Origin: Promineifilum sp019695075
Lineage (GTDB): Bacteria > Chloroflexota > Anaerolineae > Promineifilales > Promineifilaceae
Assembly: GCA_026129185.1 (NCBI GenBank)
Contig: JAHCIO010000010.1
Span: 49,926 to 113,925 of the forward strand
Length of the DNA: 64,000 nt
Reading direction: 5' to 3'
Shown piece after piece: positions 28,009 through 37,680 of this stretch; the stretch's first letter is position 1, and each line of letters starts with the position of its first letter. Made by a program: the position numbers and the translations under genes. The notes beneath the pieces were generated by a model that was not told the origin of the DNA, did not search any database, and was given only the letters and a program-made list of their open reading frames with translations.

Positions 28009-31000
28009 TTATTCGTCGAGGGCGACCAGGAAGTCCTCGATCTGGGCCGCCGTGCTCTCGCCGGCTGTCTCCAGAGCGCGCTCGGCCAGGGCGCGGGCTT
28101 CGTCGGGCCGGCCCAGGCCGTCGAGGATCTGCGCCTCCAGGAAGTCCAGTTCGGCCGTCGGAATGGTCACGGGGTCGTTTAGCTCTCTGGCGCGAGCCAG
28201 GGCCGTCGCGGCGGCCTCGTACTCGCCCAGTTGCCGCCGGATCTCGGCCAGCTGAATCCAGGCGCGGAGGTTGGCCGGGCTGAGCAGCAGGCCGCTATCG
28301 AGCGCGGCGGCGGCGGTGCGGAAGTGCTCGGCGCGCTCGGCTTCGGGCAACGGATCGCCACAGGTGATGTAGGCGTCGGCGCGGGCGAGCTGCGTCTGGG
28401 CGTAGAACGGGTCGATGAGGGCCGATTCGTCGTAGAGGGCCAGGGCGCGGTCACAGTCGCCGACGACCTCCAGCACCAGGCGGGCCAATTCGTTGCGGAC
28501 GATGGTATTTTGCGGGCTGAGGACGAGGGCCGTCTCGTAGTAGCGCACGGCCAGGTCGAGCCGTTCGGCCTGCTCGGCTGGGTCGTCGGTGGCGGCGTAC
28601 CAGCGCGAGTTGAGCCGGGCCAAGTTGGCCGTGTGGTCGGTGTTGAGGGGCGCGATCTGCTGCGCCTCTAGCAGCAGTGTCTCGGCGCGCGACAGCAGGG
28701 CCGTTTTCTCGACCGCGTTCTCGCTTAGCGCGGCCCGCTCCAGCAGTGCCCGGCCGAGGAACAGGTAATAGAAGTCCTCCTTGGGGGCGTGGGCGACAGC
28801 GGTGTCGTAGATGGCGATGGCCGCGTCCCACGTTTGGCGGCGGAGGACCGGGTCGGCCGAGGTCGCCCGCGTGGCCTGGTCGTCGAAGGGCTTGGCGCGC
28901 TTGTAGATCATGTCCGCCTGGATGACGCGGACGTTACTATACCCGCCCAGCCAAAGCGCTCCGGCCAGCAGCACGGCCAGCGCGCCGAAGGCCAGCGGCC
29001 GGGGCGCATCGCTCCACGCCCGGCGGCTCTCGCGCAACGCCGGCCAGGCCAGAGCGACCGACAGCGCCGCCATGACGAGGAAAAGGAAGATGGTGAACGT
29101 CGTCAGCAGGCCAACCGCCTGCCCGGCCTCGAGGGCGCGCAACTCGGCCGCCGTCTGCGGTTGGGTGCTGCCCTGGTAGAACAGCAGCGAGCGGTAGCGC
29201 GCGGCGTGGAGAAAGACGTAGAGTAAACCGGCCAGCAACGACCCGGGCACGACCGCGGCCAGCGCCCCGACCGCGCCACTCTCTCGCTCCCACACCAGCC
29301 ACAACAGGGCCACGCCGGTCACCAGCAGGAACGCGGCGACGGCGACCGCCCCGGCGATCAGCGCCGGCAGGGCCATGCTGGCCAACGCCACGCCCAGGAT
29401 GGCCGCCCCGGTGGCCGCGCCCGGCCGGCCCAGCCACAACCAGACGGCCACGCCGGCGCAGATCAGCGCCCCCAATAGAGCCGCGTTCTGCCCCATTGTC
29501 CCGGTCAGCGTCGCCGGCGAGGCCAACAGGCGCGCGGCCACCCCGGCCAGCGCCAGCAGCGCCAGCAGGCCGGCGGCCAATTGCTGCCGGGCGCGGGACG
29601 GTGTACCGACGCGCAGCCGTAGCTCGTCGTGCTTGGCCATCTCGCTCAGGAAGATCAGCCAGCCCAGTCCCCACGACAGCACCAGCAGCGACAGCACAAA
29701 GGGCGAGTCGGCGAAGTCGGCGCGGGCGTTTTGGGTCAGCGATTGTAGGAAGACCTCGGCCGCGGACAGGTCGGCCGGGCCGGTGATGGTCTTGCCCGGC
29801 GGCAGGGCATAGGTGATGAAGTTGTAGCCGAGGATGCCGACCATGAGCGTCAGCAGCAGGCCGGGGACGAGCAGCGTGCTCCAGATCGCGGGCCGGGCGG
29901 CGACAGCCGGGGCGGGCGCGGCGGCCTTGCGGCGGCGGCGCTTGTCTGTCGTGACGGCGGCGGCCGGCGCTTCCGCGGGGGCGGCCGTGGGGCGGGCGCG
30001 GACGCTGACCAGCGCCAGCATCAGCGCGGCGTAGACGAAGAAGTGCAGCCGCGTGGCCGAGATGGCGATGCCGAAGTGGATTTCGACGTAGTGGGCCAGC
30101 ACGGCGGCCACGAGGGCGTTCATCAGCAATTGGTCGGGCGCGAAGGGGCGGGCGCTGTTGCCATCCTCGCCCGGCGCGGCGCGGCCGAAGATCGCATGGT
30201 AGATCAAATAGGTCACCACGCCGACGATGACGCCCACGGGCACGGCCACGCCCAGGTAGATGGGGCCGGCCAGCCACACGGCCAGCAGCGCGGCCACGAC
30301 CGCGCCGCCCACCCACAGCCCGACTAGGATCAGCCCATCGCGCCGCGAGCCGACGACCCCCAGAGCGCGAAAGGCGAACAGGATGACGCTCAGGAAGAGC
30401 GCCTGCCAGGCCACCAGCCCCAGCAGGCCGGTGATCACCAGCGCGTCGAAGGTCTCGTTGTGCGACCGGTCGGGCGAGGCATTGCGCGCCTCCACCGTGG
30501 CCAACTCCGGCGGGTAGAAGCGGTTGTAGGCCACGTACATCGTCTCCGGCCCATAGCCCAGGATCGGCCGCAGCCAGTTGAACGGGTCAACGCGGCCGTC
30601 GGGGAACTGGAGCGGCGTGTGGAAGGAGATCAGCTCAACGACGCCCTGCCAGATGAGAATGCGCACCCGGCCGCTCTTCTCGCGGCCGGTTGTGTCGGAC
30701 GGGTCGAGCATCCGGCCGAAGGAGCCGACGGTGGGCAACGCCCGCCACTCGTCGAGCACATTCAGCACGCCGCCGGCGACGGGCACGCCGCGCAGTCCGG
30801 CGGTGCGCTCCGCGGGCACGTTGAACAGCAGCAGCCAGCCGGCCATGAAGACGGTCAACAACATCCAGGCCAGCCACAGCCAGCGCCGCCCACGCCGCAA
30901 CGCCGCCAGAACGAAGACGGCCACAATTGACAGGGCTACGACACCGAAGAAGAAGCCGAAGGCCACCGCCGGCCCGGCGATGCCGGTCACCAGCGGGCTA

Positions 31001-31887
31001 AGCAGCAGGGCCAGCACCGCCGGCAGCACGAACGCCACTCCGGCCAGCGCGTCCCGGCCGCGCCGCCCCTCGGCCGCCGCGCCGCGCATGGAGACCAGCA
31101 GCACAAGCGTGAAGGCGAACAGGCCGACGCCCAGGCCGATCAGCGGCCCGCGGCTGCCCGACCAGTAGATGGTCAGTAGTTGGATGGCCAGCGTGAAGAG
31201 GTAGGCCGAGGCGCGGGCCACGTCGGCCGCGGCCAGCCGCTCCTCGTTGAGGATGCCGCTGAGGGCGTCCACTGCCCGGCCGAGCGTCAGAGGGACAATC
31301 ATGATCAGGTAGGCGGCAATGAAGATGGCGTTGCCCATGTGGCCGGCCACGCGCACCTCCACGTCGCCGCCCCACGGCAGCGGGTCTTGCCCGAAATGCT
31401 GCAACAGCCCGTAGAGGGCCACGGGGATGCTGGTGACGATGGCCACGGTGATGACGCGCCGCACTTGCCCCGGTGTGCGGATGGTGGATGCCATCAGGGC
31501 GAAGACGACGACGTAGGACAGGGTTGTGTACGTCCCTTGCAGACGCTGGTAGGAACCCAGCCAACTGACGCGCGGCGATACAGAGAAGAGCGACGCCAGC
31601 ACGTAGACGATCACCAGGGCCAGCACGGGCAGCACCAGCGGCCGGTGCCAGATCGCGTCGGGGTGCGACGGCCGCAGCCAGTCGCGTTGCCGCCAGCCGC
31701 GCCGGTCGATGAAGCCGACCAGCCAGACGGCGGCCATGACCAGCACAAGCGAGCGCAGCAGCGCCAGCTTGTCCGGCTCAAAGACGCGCTCGGATTGGAT
31801 GTTGAAGAAGAGAGGTACGGCCAGGATGGCGATCAGCCAACCCGCTTCCAGCAGCCCGGCGCACCAGCGCGAGAGTCGTGAGTCCAT
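28009..31887 (-). CDS. very large O-antigen ligase/polymerase-like protein with C-terminal TPR region
   Basis: A 1292-residue protein. Residues 1-600 are an O-antigen ligase (Wzy_C) type membrane domain with about twelve helices and the long extracytoplasmic loop ending SHNETFDALVITGLLGLV. A basic, Ala/Pro-rich linker (about 645-680) joins a second membrane block (about 690-1020, roughly eight helices), then TPR-like helical repeats (about 1050-1290, e.g. NTDHTANLARL, AWIQLAEIRRQLGEYEAA). Known family members polymerise or ligate undecaprenyl-linked glycans. I prefer the ATG at 31887: a TATGCT -10 box lies 8 nt before it. The frame is open further upstream but overlaps the divergent gene's promoter. 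It heads the operon with the WecA-type transferase. Confidence 0.8.
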   Translation of the reverse strand: MDSRLSRWCAGLLEAGWLIAILAVPLFFNIQSERVFEPDKLALLRSLVLVMAAVWLVGFIDRRGWRQRDWLRPSHPDAIWHRPLVLPVLALVIVYVLASLFSVSPRVSWLGSYQRLQGTYTTLSYVVVFALMASTIRTPGQVRRVITVAIVTSIPVALYGLLQHFGQDPLPWGGDVEVRVAGHMGNAIFIAAYLIMIVPLTLGRAVDALSGILNEERLAAADVARASAYLFTLAIQLLTIYWSGSRGPLIGLGVGLFAFTLVLLVSMRGAAAEGRRGRDALAGVAFVLPAVLALLLSPLVTGIAGPAVAFGFFFGVVALSIVAVFVLAALRRGRRWLWLAWMLLTVFMAGWLLLFNVPAERTAGLRGVPVAGGVLNVLDEWRALPTVGSFGRMLDPSDTTGREKSGRVRILIWQGVVELISFHTPLQFPDGRVDPFNWLRPILGYGPETMYVAYNRFYPPELATVEARNASPDRSHNETFDALVITGLLGLVAWQALFLSVILFAFRALGVVGSRRDGLILVGLWVGGAVVAALLAVWLAGPIYLGVAVPVGVIVGVVTYLIYHAIFGRAAPGEDGNSARPFAPDQLLMNALVAAVLAHYVEIHFGIAISATRLHFFVYAALMLALVSVRARPTAAPAEAPAAAVTTDKRRRRKAAAPAPAVAARPAIWSTLLVPGLLLTLMVGILGYNFITYALPPGKTITGPADLSAAEVFLQSLTQNARADFADSPFVLSLLVLSWGLGWLIFLSEMAKHDELRLRVGTPSRARQQLAAGLLALLALAGVAARLLASPATLTGTMGQNAALLGALICAGVAVWLWLGRPGAATGAAILGVALASMALPALIAGAVAVAAFLLVTGVALLWLVWERESGAVGALAAVVPGSLLAGLLYVFLHAARYRSLLFYQGSTQPQTAAELRALEAGQAVGLLTTFTIFLFLVMAALSVALAWPALRESRRAWSDAPRPLAFGALAVLLAGALWLGGYSNVRVIQADMIYKRAKPFDDQATRATSADPVLRRQTWDAAIAIYDTAVAHAPKEDFYYLFLGRALLERAALSENAVEKTALLSRAETLLLEAQQIAPLNTDHTANLARLNSRWYAATDDPAEQAERLDLAVRYYETALVLSPQNTIVRNELARLVLEVVGDCDRALALYDESALIDPFYAQTQLARADAYITCGDPLPEAERAEHFRTAAAALDSGLLLSPANLRAWIQLAEIRRQLGEYEAAATALARARELNDPVTIPTAELDFLEAQILDGLGRPDEARALAERALETAGESTAAQIEDFLVALDE

Positions 31888-31959
31888 CGGGCCTAAGCAT
31901 AGCATAGAGCGCCAGAATAGGAATAGAACAGCGCCTGAGTTCGGCCGTTCGGCCGGGTG

Positions 31960-31988
31960 TTGCCGCGCCCGGCGATCTTGGCTACACT
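31960..31988 (+). promoter_or_regulatory. promoter of APH-like gene
   Basis: TTGCCG (31960-31965), a 17-nt spacer and TACACT (31983-31988), 9 nt before the ATG at 31998 with no Shine-Dalgarno. Divergent to the O-antigen-ligase gene. Confidence 0.55.
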
Positions 31989-31997
31989 TCCGCCGCA

Positions 31998-33278
31998 ATG
32001 GAACCCCTGCCCGTCGATGTCTTGCAGCTACAGCGCCGCGACCCGGTGGCCTGGACAGCCCTTCTGTCGCGCTCACCGGAGATGGCCGATGTCGTCGTCA
32101 CCGCCGTCACCGCCGAACCGCTGTGGGACACCACCCTTGTTTCGCCCGGCCGCGCCCGCGTTGAACGCGCCCACCACATGCGCCGCTACGTCCTGACGCT
32201 CGACGGCTGCTCCGACCCGATTACTTTTATCGCCAAGCAGACCAATGTCGTCGAGGCGCTGCTCTACAACGCTCTGGGCGAGCCGGCGGCCACGGGCATC
32301 GTCCCCTGCCACTACGCCCACGTCGATGGCGACGCCAGTTGGGTCATCCTGGAGGACGTGCCCGACGATTTCCCGCCGCCGACCTGGCAGCCGGCGCACG
32401 TGGACGCCATCATCGCCACGCTGGCTCGCATCCACGCCGCCCACTGGCGCAAGGACATCACCGGCATCGGCGCGATTCCCCACTTCCTCCACCGGCCGGA
32501 AGGCCCTTATTCGTGGGACACGCTGCAGGGCGACCGCCTGCCGCTGTTCGAGGACGGCCCCGGAGCGATTCTGTCGCGCCACGCTGTCCGCCGCGCCGGC
32601 CGCTTAGCGCCGCTCTTCCTGGAGGCGGCCAACGGACTGGTGGCCTTGCGCGACCTGGGCGGCTGGCCGGGCGTGCTGGGCGAGGCGCATCTGGCCGCGG
32701 CGGCCGATCTGCTGGACGATCCCGTGCCGCTGCTGGCCACGCTCGATGACCTGCCCTGGACGCTCATCCACGGCGCGCCCCAGGCCGACCACTGGCGGCT
32801 GACCCTCTTCGACGAGCAGTACCTCATCGACTGGTCAACCGCCCAACACGGGCCGGGCGTGATCGACCTCATCGCCTTCCTGGAGCGCTTCCCGTTGCTC
32901 TACGAGCGCCTGCCTGAGGGCGAAGACGAGGACAACAATAGCCGGCCGCATATCCGCCTGCGCGAGGTCGCGCCGCTGTTTGAGGAGACGGCCATCGACA
33001 CCTACCTGCTGACGCTATCGGCCGAGATGGGCCAGCACTTTTCGGCGCGGCGCTTCCGGGCGGCTGTGCCCGCGGCGCGCTGCCTCCACGTGCTGACGAC
33101 CTGGTTCCCCTACTTTGCCCGCTGGAGCGACGACATGCCCGACAAGGCCATCTGGCAACGGCTGAACCAGCTCAGCGAGGCCGATCTGGCTCAGTCGCGC
33201 GTCGGCCCCATGGCCGGCCTGCGGCCATATCTCGCCGGCGTGTTCGACCGCTTTCTCCATGCCTACCGCAGCCTCTGA
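31998..33278 (+). CDS. aminoglycoside-phosphotransferase-like kinase-fold protein, catalytic loop altered
   Basis: A 426-residue cytosolic protein of the APH/choline-kinase superfamily (EcKinase/DUF1679-like in the N-lobe). FIAKQTNVVEALLYNAL gives the ATP Lys and the pairing Glu, and LIDWSTAQHGPGVIDLI gives the metal Asp278. The catalytic HGD motif reads HGA (258-260; codon GCG), and the position of the metal Asn is His265, so phosphotransfer by the usual mechanism is doubtful. It may be a pseudokinase or use another residue. A helical C-terminal region (about 320-426) is family-like. It is single in its transcription unit apart from the following DUF456 gene, which has its own promoter. Confidence 0.7.
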   Translation: MEPLPVDVLQLQRRDPVAWTALLSRSPEMADVVVTAVTAEPLWDTTLVSPGRARVERAHHMRRYVLTLDGCSDPITFIAKQTNVVEALLYNALGEPAATGIVPCHYAHVDGDASWVILEDVPDDFPPPTWQPAHVDAIIATLARIHAAHWRKDITGIGAIPHFLHRPEGPYSWDTLQGDRLPLFEDGPGAILSRHAVRRAGRLAPLFLEAANGLVALRDLGGWPGVLGEAHLAAAADLLDDPVPLLATLDDLPWTLIHGAPQADHWRLTLFDEQYLIDWSTAQHGPGVIDLIAFLERFPLLYERLPEGEDEDNNSRPHIRLREVAPLFEETAIDTYLLTLSAEMGQHFSARRFRAAVPAARCLHVLTTWFPYFARWSDDMPDKAIWQRLNQLSEADLAQSRVGPMAGLRPYLAGVFDRFLHAYRSL

Positions 33279-33300
33279 GCGCCGCCGGCCAAACCCCCCG

Positions 33301-33331
33301 TTGCAACGTCGGGCGCGCGCCTGCGTATAGA
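33301..33331 (+). promoter_or_regulatory. promoter of DUF456 gene
   Basis: TTGCAA (33301-33306), a 19-nt spacer and TATAGA (33326-33331), 6 nt before the ATG at 33338. The spacer is longer than ideal. A leaderless message is predicted. Confidence 0.4.
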
Positions 33332-33337
33332 CCTACA

Positions 33338-33838
33338 ATGTTAGACGCACTGGGCGAGAGTTTTGTCCTCCTTGTGGTGATGGTGGCCTTTGGCGTCGGC
33401 GTGCTCGGCTCGTTTCTGCCCGTCTTGCCCGGCACGCTCATCGTCTGGGCAGGCGTGTTGTTCTACGCCTGGCCGTTCGATGGCTTTGCGACGTTTTCGC
33501 CGTGGACTTTCGCCCTGATCACCCTCGTGGCCATTGTCAGCGGCACGGCCGATCTCTGGCTGCCGCTGCTGGGGGCCAAGAAGACGGGCGCGTCGTGGCG
33601 GACGCTGGTCGTTGGCCTGATCGGCGGCATCCTGGGCACGTTCCTGCTGCCGTTGCCCGTCTTCGGGACAATTGTCGGCTATGGGGTGGGCGTTCTGGTG
33701 GCCGAGTACGTGCGTCACGGCGCGTGGCGGCCGGCCTGGCGGGCGACGCTGGGCGGCGTCGTCGGCTGGGGCCTGAGCGCCGCGGTCGAATTGGCCGGCG
33801 CGATCATCATGATCCTGCTCTTCTTCACTCAGGCATAG
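33338..33838 (+). CDS. DUF456 family membrane protein
   Basis: A 166-residue hydrophobic protein with about four to five helices and the DUF456 signature: an N-terminal GVLGSFLPVLPGTLIVWAG segment and a Gly-rich GLIGGILGTFLLP followed by GTIVGYGVGVLVAEY. The family is widespread and of unknown function; some members are linked to membrane stress or transport. Nothing in the neighbourhood fixes a role. Confidence 0.85.
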   Translation: MLDALGESFVLLVVMVAFGVGVLGSFLPVLPGTLIVWAGVLFYAWPFDGFATFSPWTFALITLVAIVSGTADLWLPLLGAKKTGASWRTLVVGLIGGILGTFLLPLPVFGTIVGYGVGVLVAEYVRHGAWRPAWRATLGGVVGWGLSAAVELAGAIIMILLFFTQA

Positions 33839-33942
33839 CCCCACGGAGCAGTTGGTTGGCAAGTTAGCGCGGCGGCGACCGGCTCTCGCGGAGAGCCGTG
33901 GCCTGGCCCGCCGCTTCGGCGTATGTGAGGCGCTTTGAGGTT

Positions 33943-34338
33943 ATGGAAGAGTTTTTGCGCAATTTTGGTCTGGTGCTGCTGGGCGTGGTCGGCGTGGCCG
34001 GCATCGTGGCGCTCATCCTGCTGGTCATCATCATCGTTCAGGTGCGGCGCATCCACGTGCCCCCCGACGCGGGGCTGGGTGAGACGCTACTCTACACGCC
34101 GTTGCTCGTCGTCCTCTTTCTGGACGTGCTCGACCTGTCGCTCGACTTCTTGTCCGCGCCCATTGCCTGGGTCGTTCTCGACCGGCTGGGGCTGAAGGGC
34201 TTGCGCGGCTTCGCCACGGTGGAGTCGTTGGTGCCCTTCACGCAGGTCATCCCGACGATGACGCTGATGTGGATCGGCGTGCGCCTCTTCGGCAAGGAGC
34301 GCTTCCTGGAAGGCCGCGGCTACGATTCGCGGCCGTAG
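33943..34338 (+). CDS. small membrane protein of unknown function
   Basis: A 131-residue protein. The frame opens at 33898, but the ATG at 33943 has GAGG 7 nt upstream and begins directly with a hydrophobic helix (about 7-31), so I start it there. A second hydrophobic stretch lies at about 48-72 and a third near 90-110, with VPFTQVIPTMTLMWIGVRL. I do not recognise the family. It follows the DUF456 gene by about 100 nt and converges on the histidine kinase gene. Confidence 0.6.
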   Translation: MEEFLRNFGLVLLGVVGVAGIVALILLVIIIVQVRRIHVPPDAGLGETLLYTPLLVVLFLDVLDLSLDFLSAPIAWVVLDRLGLKGLRGFATVESLVPFTQVIPTMTLMWIGVRLFGKERFLEGRGYDSRP

Positions 34339-34340
34339 CG

Positions 34341-37300
34341 TCAGCCCTCCCAGATGGGTAGAGCCAGGCAGAAGACCGTAGCCTGGCCCGGCTCAGTCTC
34401 GCACCACACCCGGCCGCCGTGCAGGTCGGCGATGGACTTGACGATGGCCAGCCCCAGGCCGGAGCCGGCCGGCCGTTCCGTCGCCGCGCCCTGGCTGCCG
34501 CGGTAGAACCGCTGGAACAGGTGCGGCCGGTCGGCCGGATCGATGCCCGGCCCGCGGTCGATCACGCTGAGCACGACCTCATCCCCGCGCGCCTCAGCCC
34601 GTAGCCGCACCGGGCCGCTCTCCGACGCATACTTCAGGGCATTGGTGACGTAGTTGGTCAGCGCCCGCCGCAACAGCGTTGGGTCAGCTTTCACCGGCGG
34701 CAGGTCGACCGGGGCCTCGACGACCAGGCGCATGCCCCGCATCCACGCCGGCGAGGCGTACTCGGCGGCGATCTCGTCCAGCACGTCGCCCACGGCCACG
34801 CGGTCGAATTGCAGCCGCATGCCGGCGCGCAGGTTGGCCATCTCCAGCAAGCCCTCCACCAGGGCCGACATCCGGTCGATGCCGGCAGCGATCTTGTTGA
34901 CGTACTGCTGCTCCAGCGCCGGGTCGTCGGGCAGCGGCAGCAGGCCGACGTAGTTGCGCATGTAGGTCAGGGGGCTGCGCAGGTCGTGGCTGATGCCGTC
35001 GAGGAACTCCGATTTCAGCCGGTCAACCTCTTTCAGGTCGGTGACGTCCTGCAAAACGGCCACGCGGCCGATGGCCTGCCCGTTGCCGGTGGAGACGGTC
35101 GAGACGCCGGCCAGGAAGTCGCGGCCTTCGGCGGCGAGGTCAAGGTCGTTGCCGGCGGCGTCCTGGCCGGCCGTCAGCCGTTGGGCCAGCGCCCGGCCCG
35201 CCTCGCTGCCGGCCAGCACGTCGGCCACAGGGCGGCCGACAGCGTCGGCGGCGCGCAACCCGAAGGCCCGCTCCATGGCCGGGTTCAGCAGCAGCACGCG
35301 ATCGGTCTGGTCGGTGACGATGACGGCGTTGGGCGTGCTGGCCAGGACGGCGGCCAGTCGGCGACGGCCGCCCTCGGCCGCGGCGAACAGATAGGCGTTC
35401 TGCACCAGCACCGACGCCTGCCCGGCCAGCGTCCGCAGCAGGTTGCGCTCGTCGCGGTCGAAGTAGTGCGGCTGGCGATAGCCCAGGTAGAGCGCGCCCT
35501 GGTACTCGCCGGCCAGCCGCAGCGGCAGAGCAAATAGCGCCGCCACCGGCGCGGCGCCCAGTTCGGCGGCTAGTTCCTCCGGCGCAGTCAGGCCCAGTTC
35601 CTCCTCGGCGCGCATCCGCCGGACGACGGCGCGGTCGAGGGGGGCCATGCCCTCGGCCGCCGGGCCGACGGCAAAGACCAGCGGCGCGGGGCCGTTGGGG
35701 TTACGGATGACCGCCCGCGCCCCGGCCGCGCCCGTGCCCCGCAAAACGCCCTGAAGCACGGCAACCATGCCCTCGCCCAGGTTGACCGTCGCCGCCACGT
35801 CGTTGCTGACGCCCAACAGCAGCGACAGCTCATCCAGCCGTTGCCGCAGGGCGCGCTGCATCTGCGAGAAAGCCAGGCTCAACTGGCCGATCTCGTCCAC
35901 GCGCTGGCTGCGCACCGGCCGCTCCAGGCCGCCGCCGCCGGCGATGGCCCGCGACGCCTGGCTGATTTCGCCCAGCGGCCGGACGATGGCCCGTCCCAGC
36001 CCGACGACGTAGGCGACGAACAGCCCGCTGACGGCCACCAGCAGCAGCGCCAGCGGCCCCATGACGCCCAGCGCGCCGCGCAAAATGCGCGCCTGAGGCA
36101 CGATGCTGACGACGCGCCAACCGCTCTCCGGCACGAGCGCGTAAGTGACGAGTTGGCGCGCCCCGACGGAGTCAAGTGTCTCATAGATCGCCTGGCCGCC
36201 GGGCAGGGTCATCACTTGCTGTTCGGCGGTGGGCGCTTGCCAGAGCAGGGAATCGATCGCCAGACCTCTCCCGCCTGTGCCGGCGGCAAAGACGATTTGA
36301 TCCCCCTCGCCGACGACCAACCCCCGCGCGCCCAGACCGCCGGCGACATTGCCCAGCGTCGGCGTGGCGATGTGGCCGAGCAGCACCGTAGCGTCCGGGC
36401 GTGGCAGGGCCAGGCTGGCCTGGCCGGCGTCGGTGATGCCGAAGCGCGTCTCGCCGGCGGCCAGCGCGGCCGACACAAGGGCGCTCTCTGCCTCGCTGAG
36501 CGTCGGCTGGCCGTCTGTGGCGCTGAGCACCAGAGCGCCGGCAACGAGCTTGACCTGACTGAACTGGGGCGCGGCGGCGTTCAGGCGACCCAGCGCGGCC
36601 GAGCGCGTCTGTGGGTCAGCGGCGGTCAGCGCCGGATCGACCCCTTGTTCGGCCAGTGTCGCCGCCAGTTCGGTTTGCAGCGCCCCCAGACGCCCGGCCA
36701 CAGCCTGGGCATTGGCGGCCATCTGTTCGGCGACGGCTGTCCGCGTGGCCCGCGCCGACAGCGCGAAGACCGCCAAGGCGCTGAGCAGCGCAATGGCGAC
36801 GGCAAAGGACAGGAAGGCCGTCGTCAACTGGCGCTGCAAGCTGCGCTTCAGGGGCGACGGCACGAGGCCGCGCTCCGGCCGCCAGTGGGGGGCGATCCAC
36901 AGGCTGAGTGTCACCAGCAAGCCGCCGGTCAGCCCCTCCAGGGCCAGCGGCACGAGCGCATACGCCCCCAGGAACAGGTCCAGGTCGAGCGCCGCCAGGA
37001 GGCCCATCCGTGGCCACATGGCCGCCACGATGTCGAGGACGGTGAGGAGGCCCCACAGCAGCCGGCCGAGTAGCCCGGCGACGACCGGCTGCCGCAGCGC
37101 CCGGAAGAGGCGGCCGGAGTAGTTCTGCTGCATCAGCCAGGCCGAGGCCCCGGCAACCAGCCCGGCGGCCAGGATGTCGTTTGGCGAACCGGTCTGGCCG
37201 ACGGCCCGGCCCAGCCCGGCGAACAGGCCGACGACGATGGCCGCGGGAATGTTCAGCGCCGCCCCGGCCAGCAGGGCGGGCACGGCGGCGAAGAGGGCCA

Positions 37301-37586
37301 GGGTGGCCGTGGTTGGGTGCTCGCGCAGCAGGGGGGTGGCCCAGGGCAGTCGCAGGGGCAGCAGTTGGCTGAGGGCCAGCGCTGCCAGACAGAGCGCGCC
37401 GAGGGCCAGCCATTGCCGCCGGCTCATGGCGCGCAAGACGGCCGCGGCGCGCAGGCGGTAGAGGACAAACAGCAGCAGAGCCGCCAGTAGGAGTGTCAGG
37501 CCAAGGGAATCTAGCCCGAAATACGATAGCCCGGGTACGGCGGCTCCCCAGATGTTGGTGGGCGTGCTCACGCTGTGGTCACTCAC
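34341..37586 (-). CDS. sensor histidine kinase (membrane, HAMP-GAF-PAS-HisKA-HATPase)
   Basis: A 1081-residue sensor kinase. About eight N-terminal helices (1-245) precede a further helix and an extracytoplasmic sensor region (about 265-500), then a membrane helix with HAMP (about 505-580), GAF (590-745), PAS (755-855, starting AVLASTPNAVIVTDQ), HisKA with the phospho-acceptor His867 in SHDLRSPLT, and a HATPase_c domain (N box NYVTNALKYA, G1 DRGPGID, G2 GSGLGLAIV). The start is GTG at 37586, about 58 nt downstream of a predicted transcription start. No response regulator is adjacent, so it is an orphan kinase. Input is unknown; GAF and PAS suggest additional cytosolic signals. Confidence 0.92.
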   Translation of the reverse strand: MSDHSVSTPTNIWGAAVPGLSYFGLDSLGLTLLLAALLLFVLYRLRAAAVLRAMSRRQWLALGALCLAALALSQLLPLRLPWATPLLREHPTTATLALFAAVPALLAGAALNIPAAIVVGLFAGLGRAVGQTGSPNDILAAGLVAGASAWLMQQNYSGRLFRALRQPVVAGLLGRLLWGLLTVLDIVAAMWPRMGLLAALDLDLFLGAYALVPLALEGLTGGLLVTLSLWIAPHWRPERGLVPSPLKRSLQRQLTTAFLSFAVAIALLSALAVFALSARATRTAVAEQMAANAQAVAGRLGALQTELAATLAEQGVDPALTAADPQTRSAALGRLNAAAPQFSQVKLVAGALVLSATDGQPTLSEAESALVSAALAAGETRFGITDAGQASLALPRPDATVLLGHIATPTLGNVAGGLGARGLVVGEGDQIVFAAGTGGRGLAIDSLLWQAPTAEQQVMTLPGGQAIYETLDSVGARQLVTYALVPESGWRVVSIVPQARILRGALGVMGPLALLLVAVSGLFVAYVVGLGRAIVRPLGEISQASRAIAGGGGLERPVRSQRVDEIGQLSLAFSQMQRALRQRLDELSLLLGVSNDVAATVNLGEGMVAVLQGVLRGTGAAGARAVIRNPNGPAPLVFAVGPAAEGMAPLDRAVVRRMRAEEELGLTAPEELAAELGAAPVAALFALPLRLAGEYQGALYLGYRQPHYFDRDERNLLRTLAGQASVLVQNAYLFAAAEGGRRRLAAVLASTPNAVIVTDQTDRVLLLNPAMERAFGLRAADAVGRPVADVLAGSEAGRALAQRLTAGQDAAGNDLDLAAEGRDFLAGVSTVSTGNGQAIGRVAVLQDVTDLKEVDRLKSEFLDGISHDLRSPLTYMRNYVGLLPLPDDPALEQQYVNKIAAGIDRMSALVEGLLEMANLRAGMRLQFDRVAVGDVLDEIAAEYASPAWMRGMRLVVEAPVDLPPVKADPTLLRRALTNYVTNALKYASESGPVRLRAEARGDEVVLSVIDRGPGIDPADRPHLFQRFYRGSQGAATERPAGSGLGLAIVKSIADLHGGRVWCETEPGQATVFCLALPIWEG

Positions 37587-37650
37587 CTGCCACGACGCCG
37601 ATTTCGGGCCGATACGTCCGCCCCCTGGCGATGATTGCTCCTATGGCGAC

Positions 37651-37680
37651 AGTATAGCAGCCCTGCCCCAGTTTGTCATT
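37651..37680 (-). promoter_or_regulatory. promoter of sensor histidine kinase
   Basis: ATGACA (37680-37675), an 18-nt spacer and TATACT (37656-37651) on the minus strand. Its -35 overlaps that of the divergent promoter at 37673-37701. Confidence 0.55.

Noticed and set aside
31906..32076. N-terminal extension of the O-antigen-ligase-like gene
   Set aside because: Overlaps the divergent APH-like promoter and start; Arg-rich and unlike the family; ATG at 31887 has a -10 box at the right distance.
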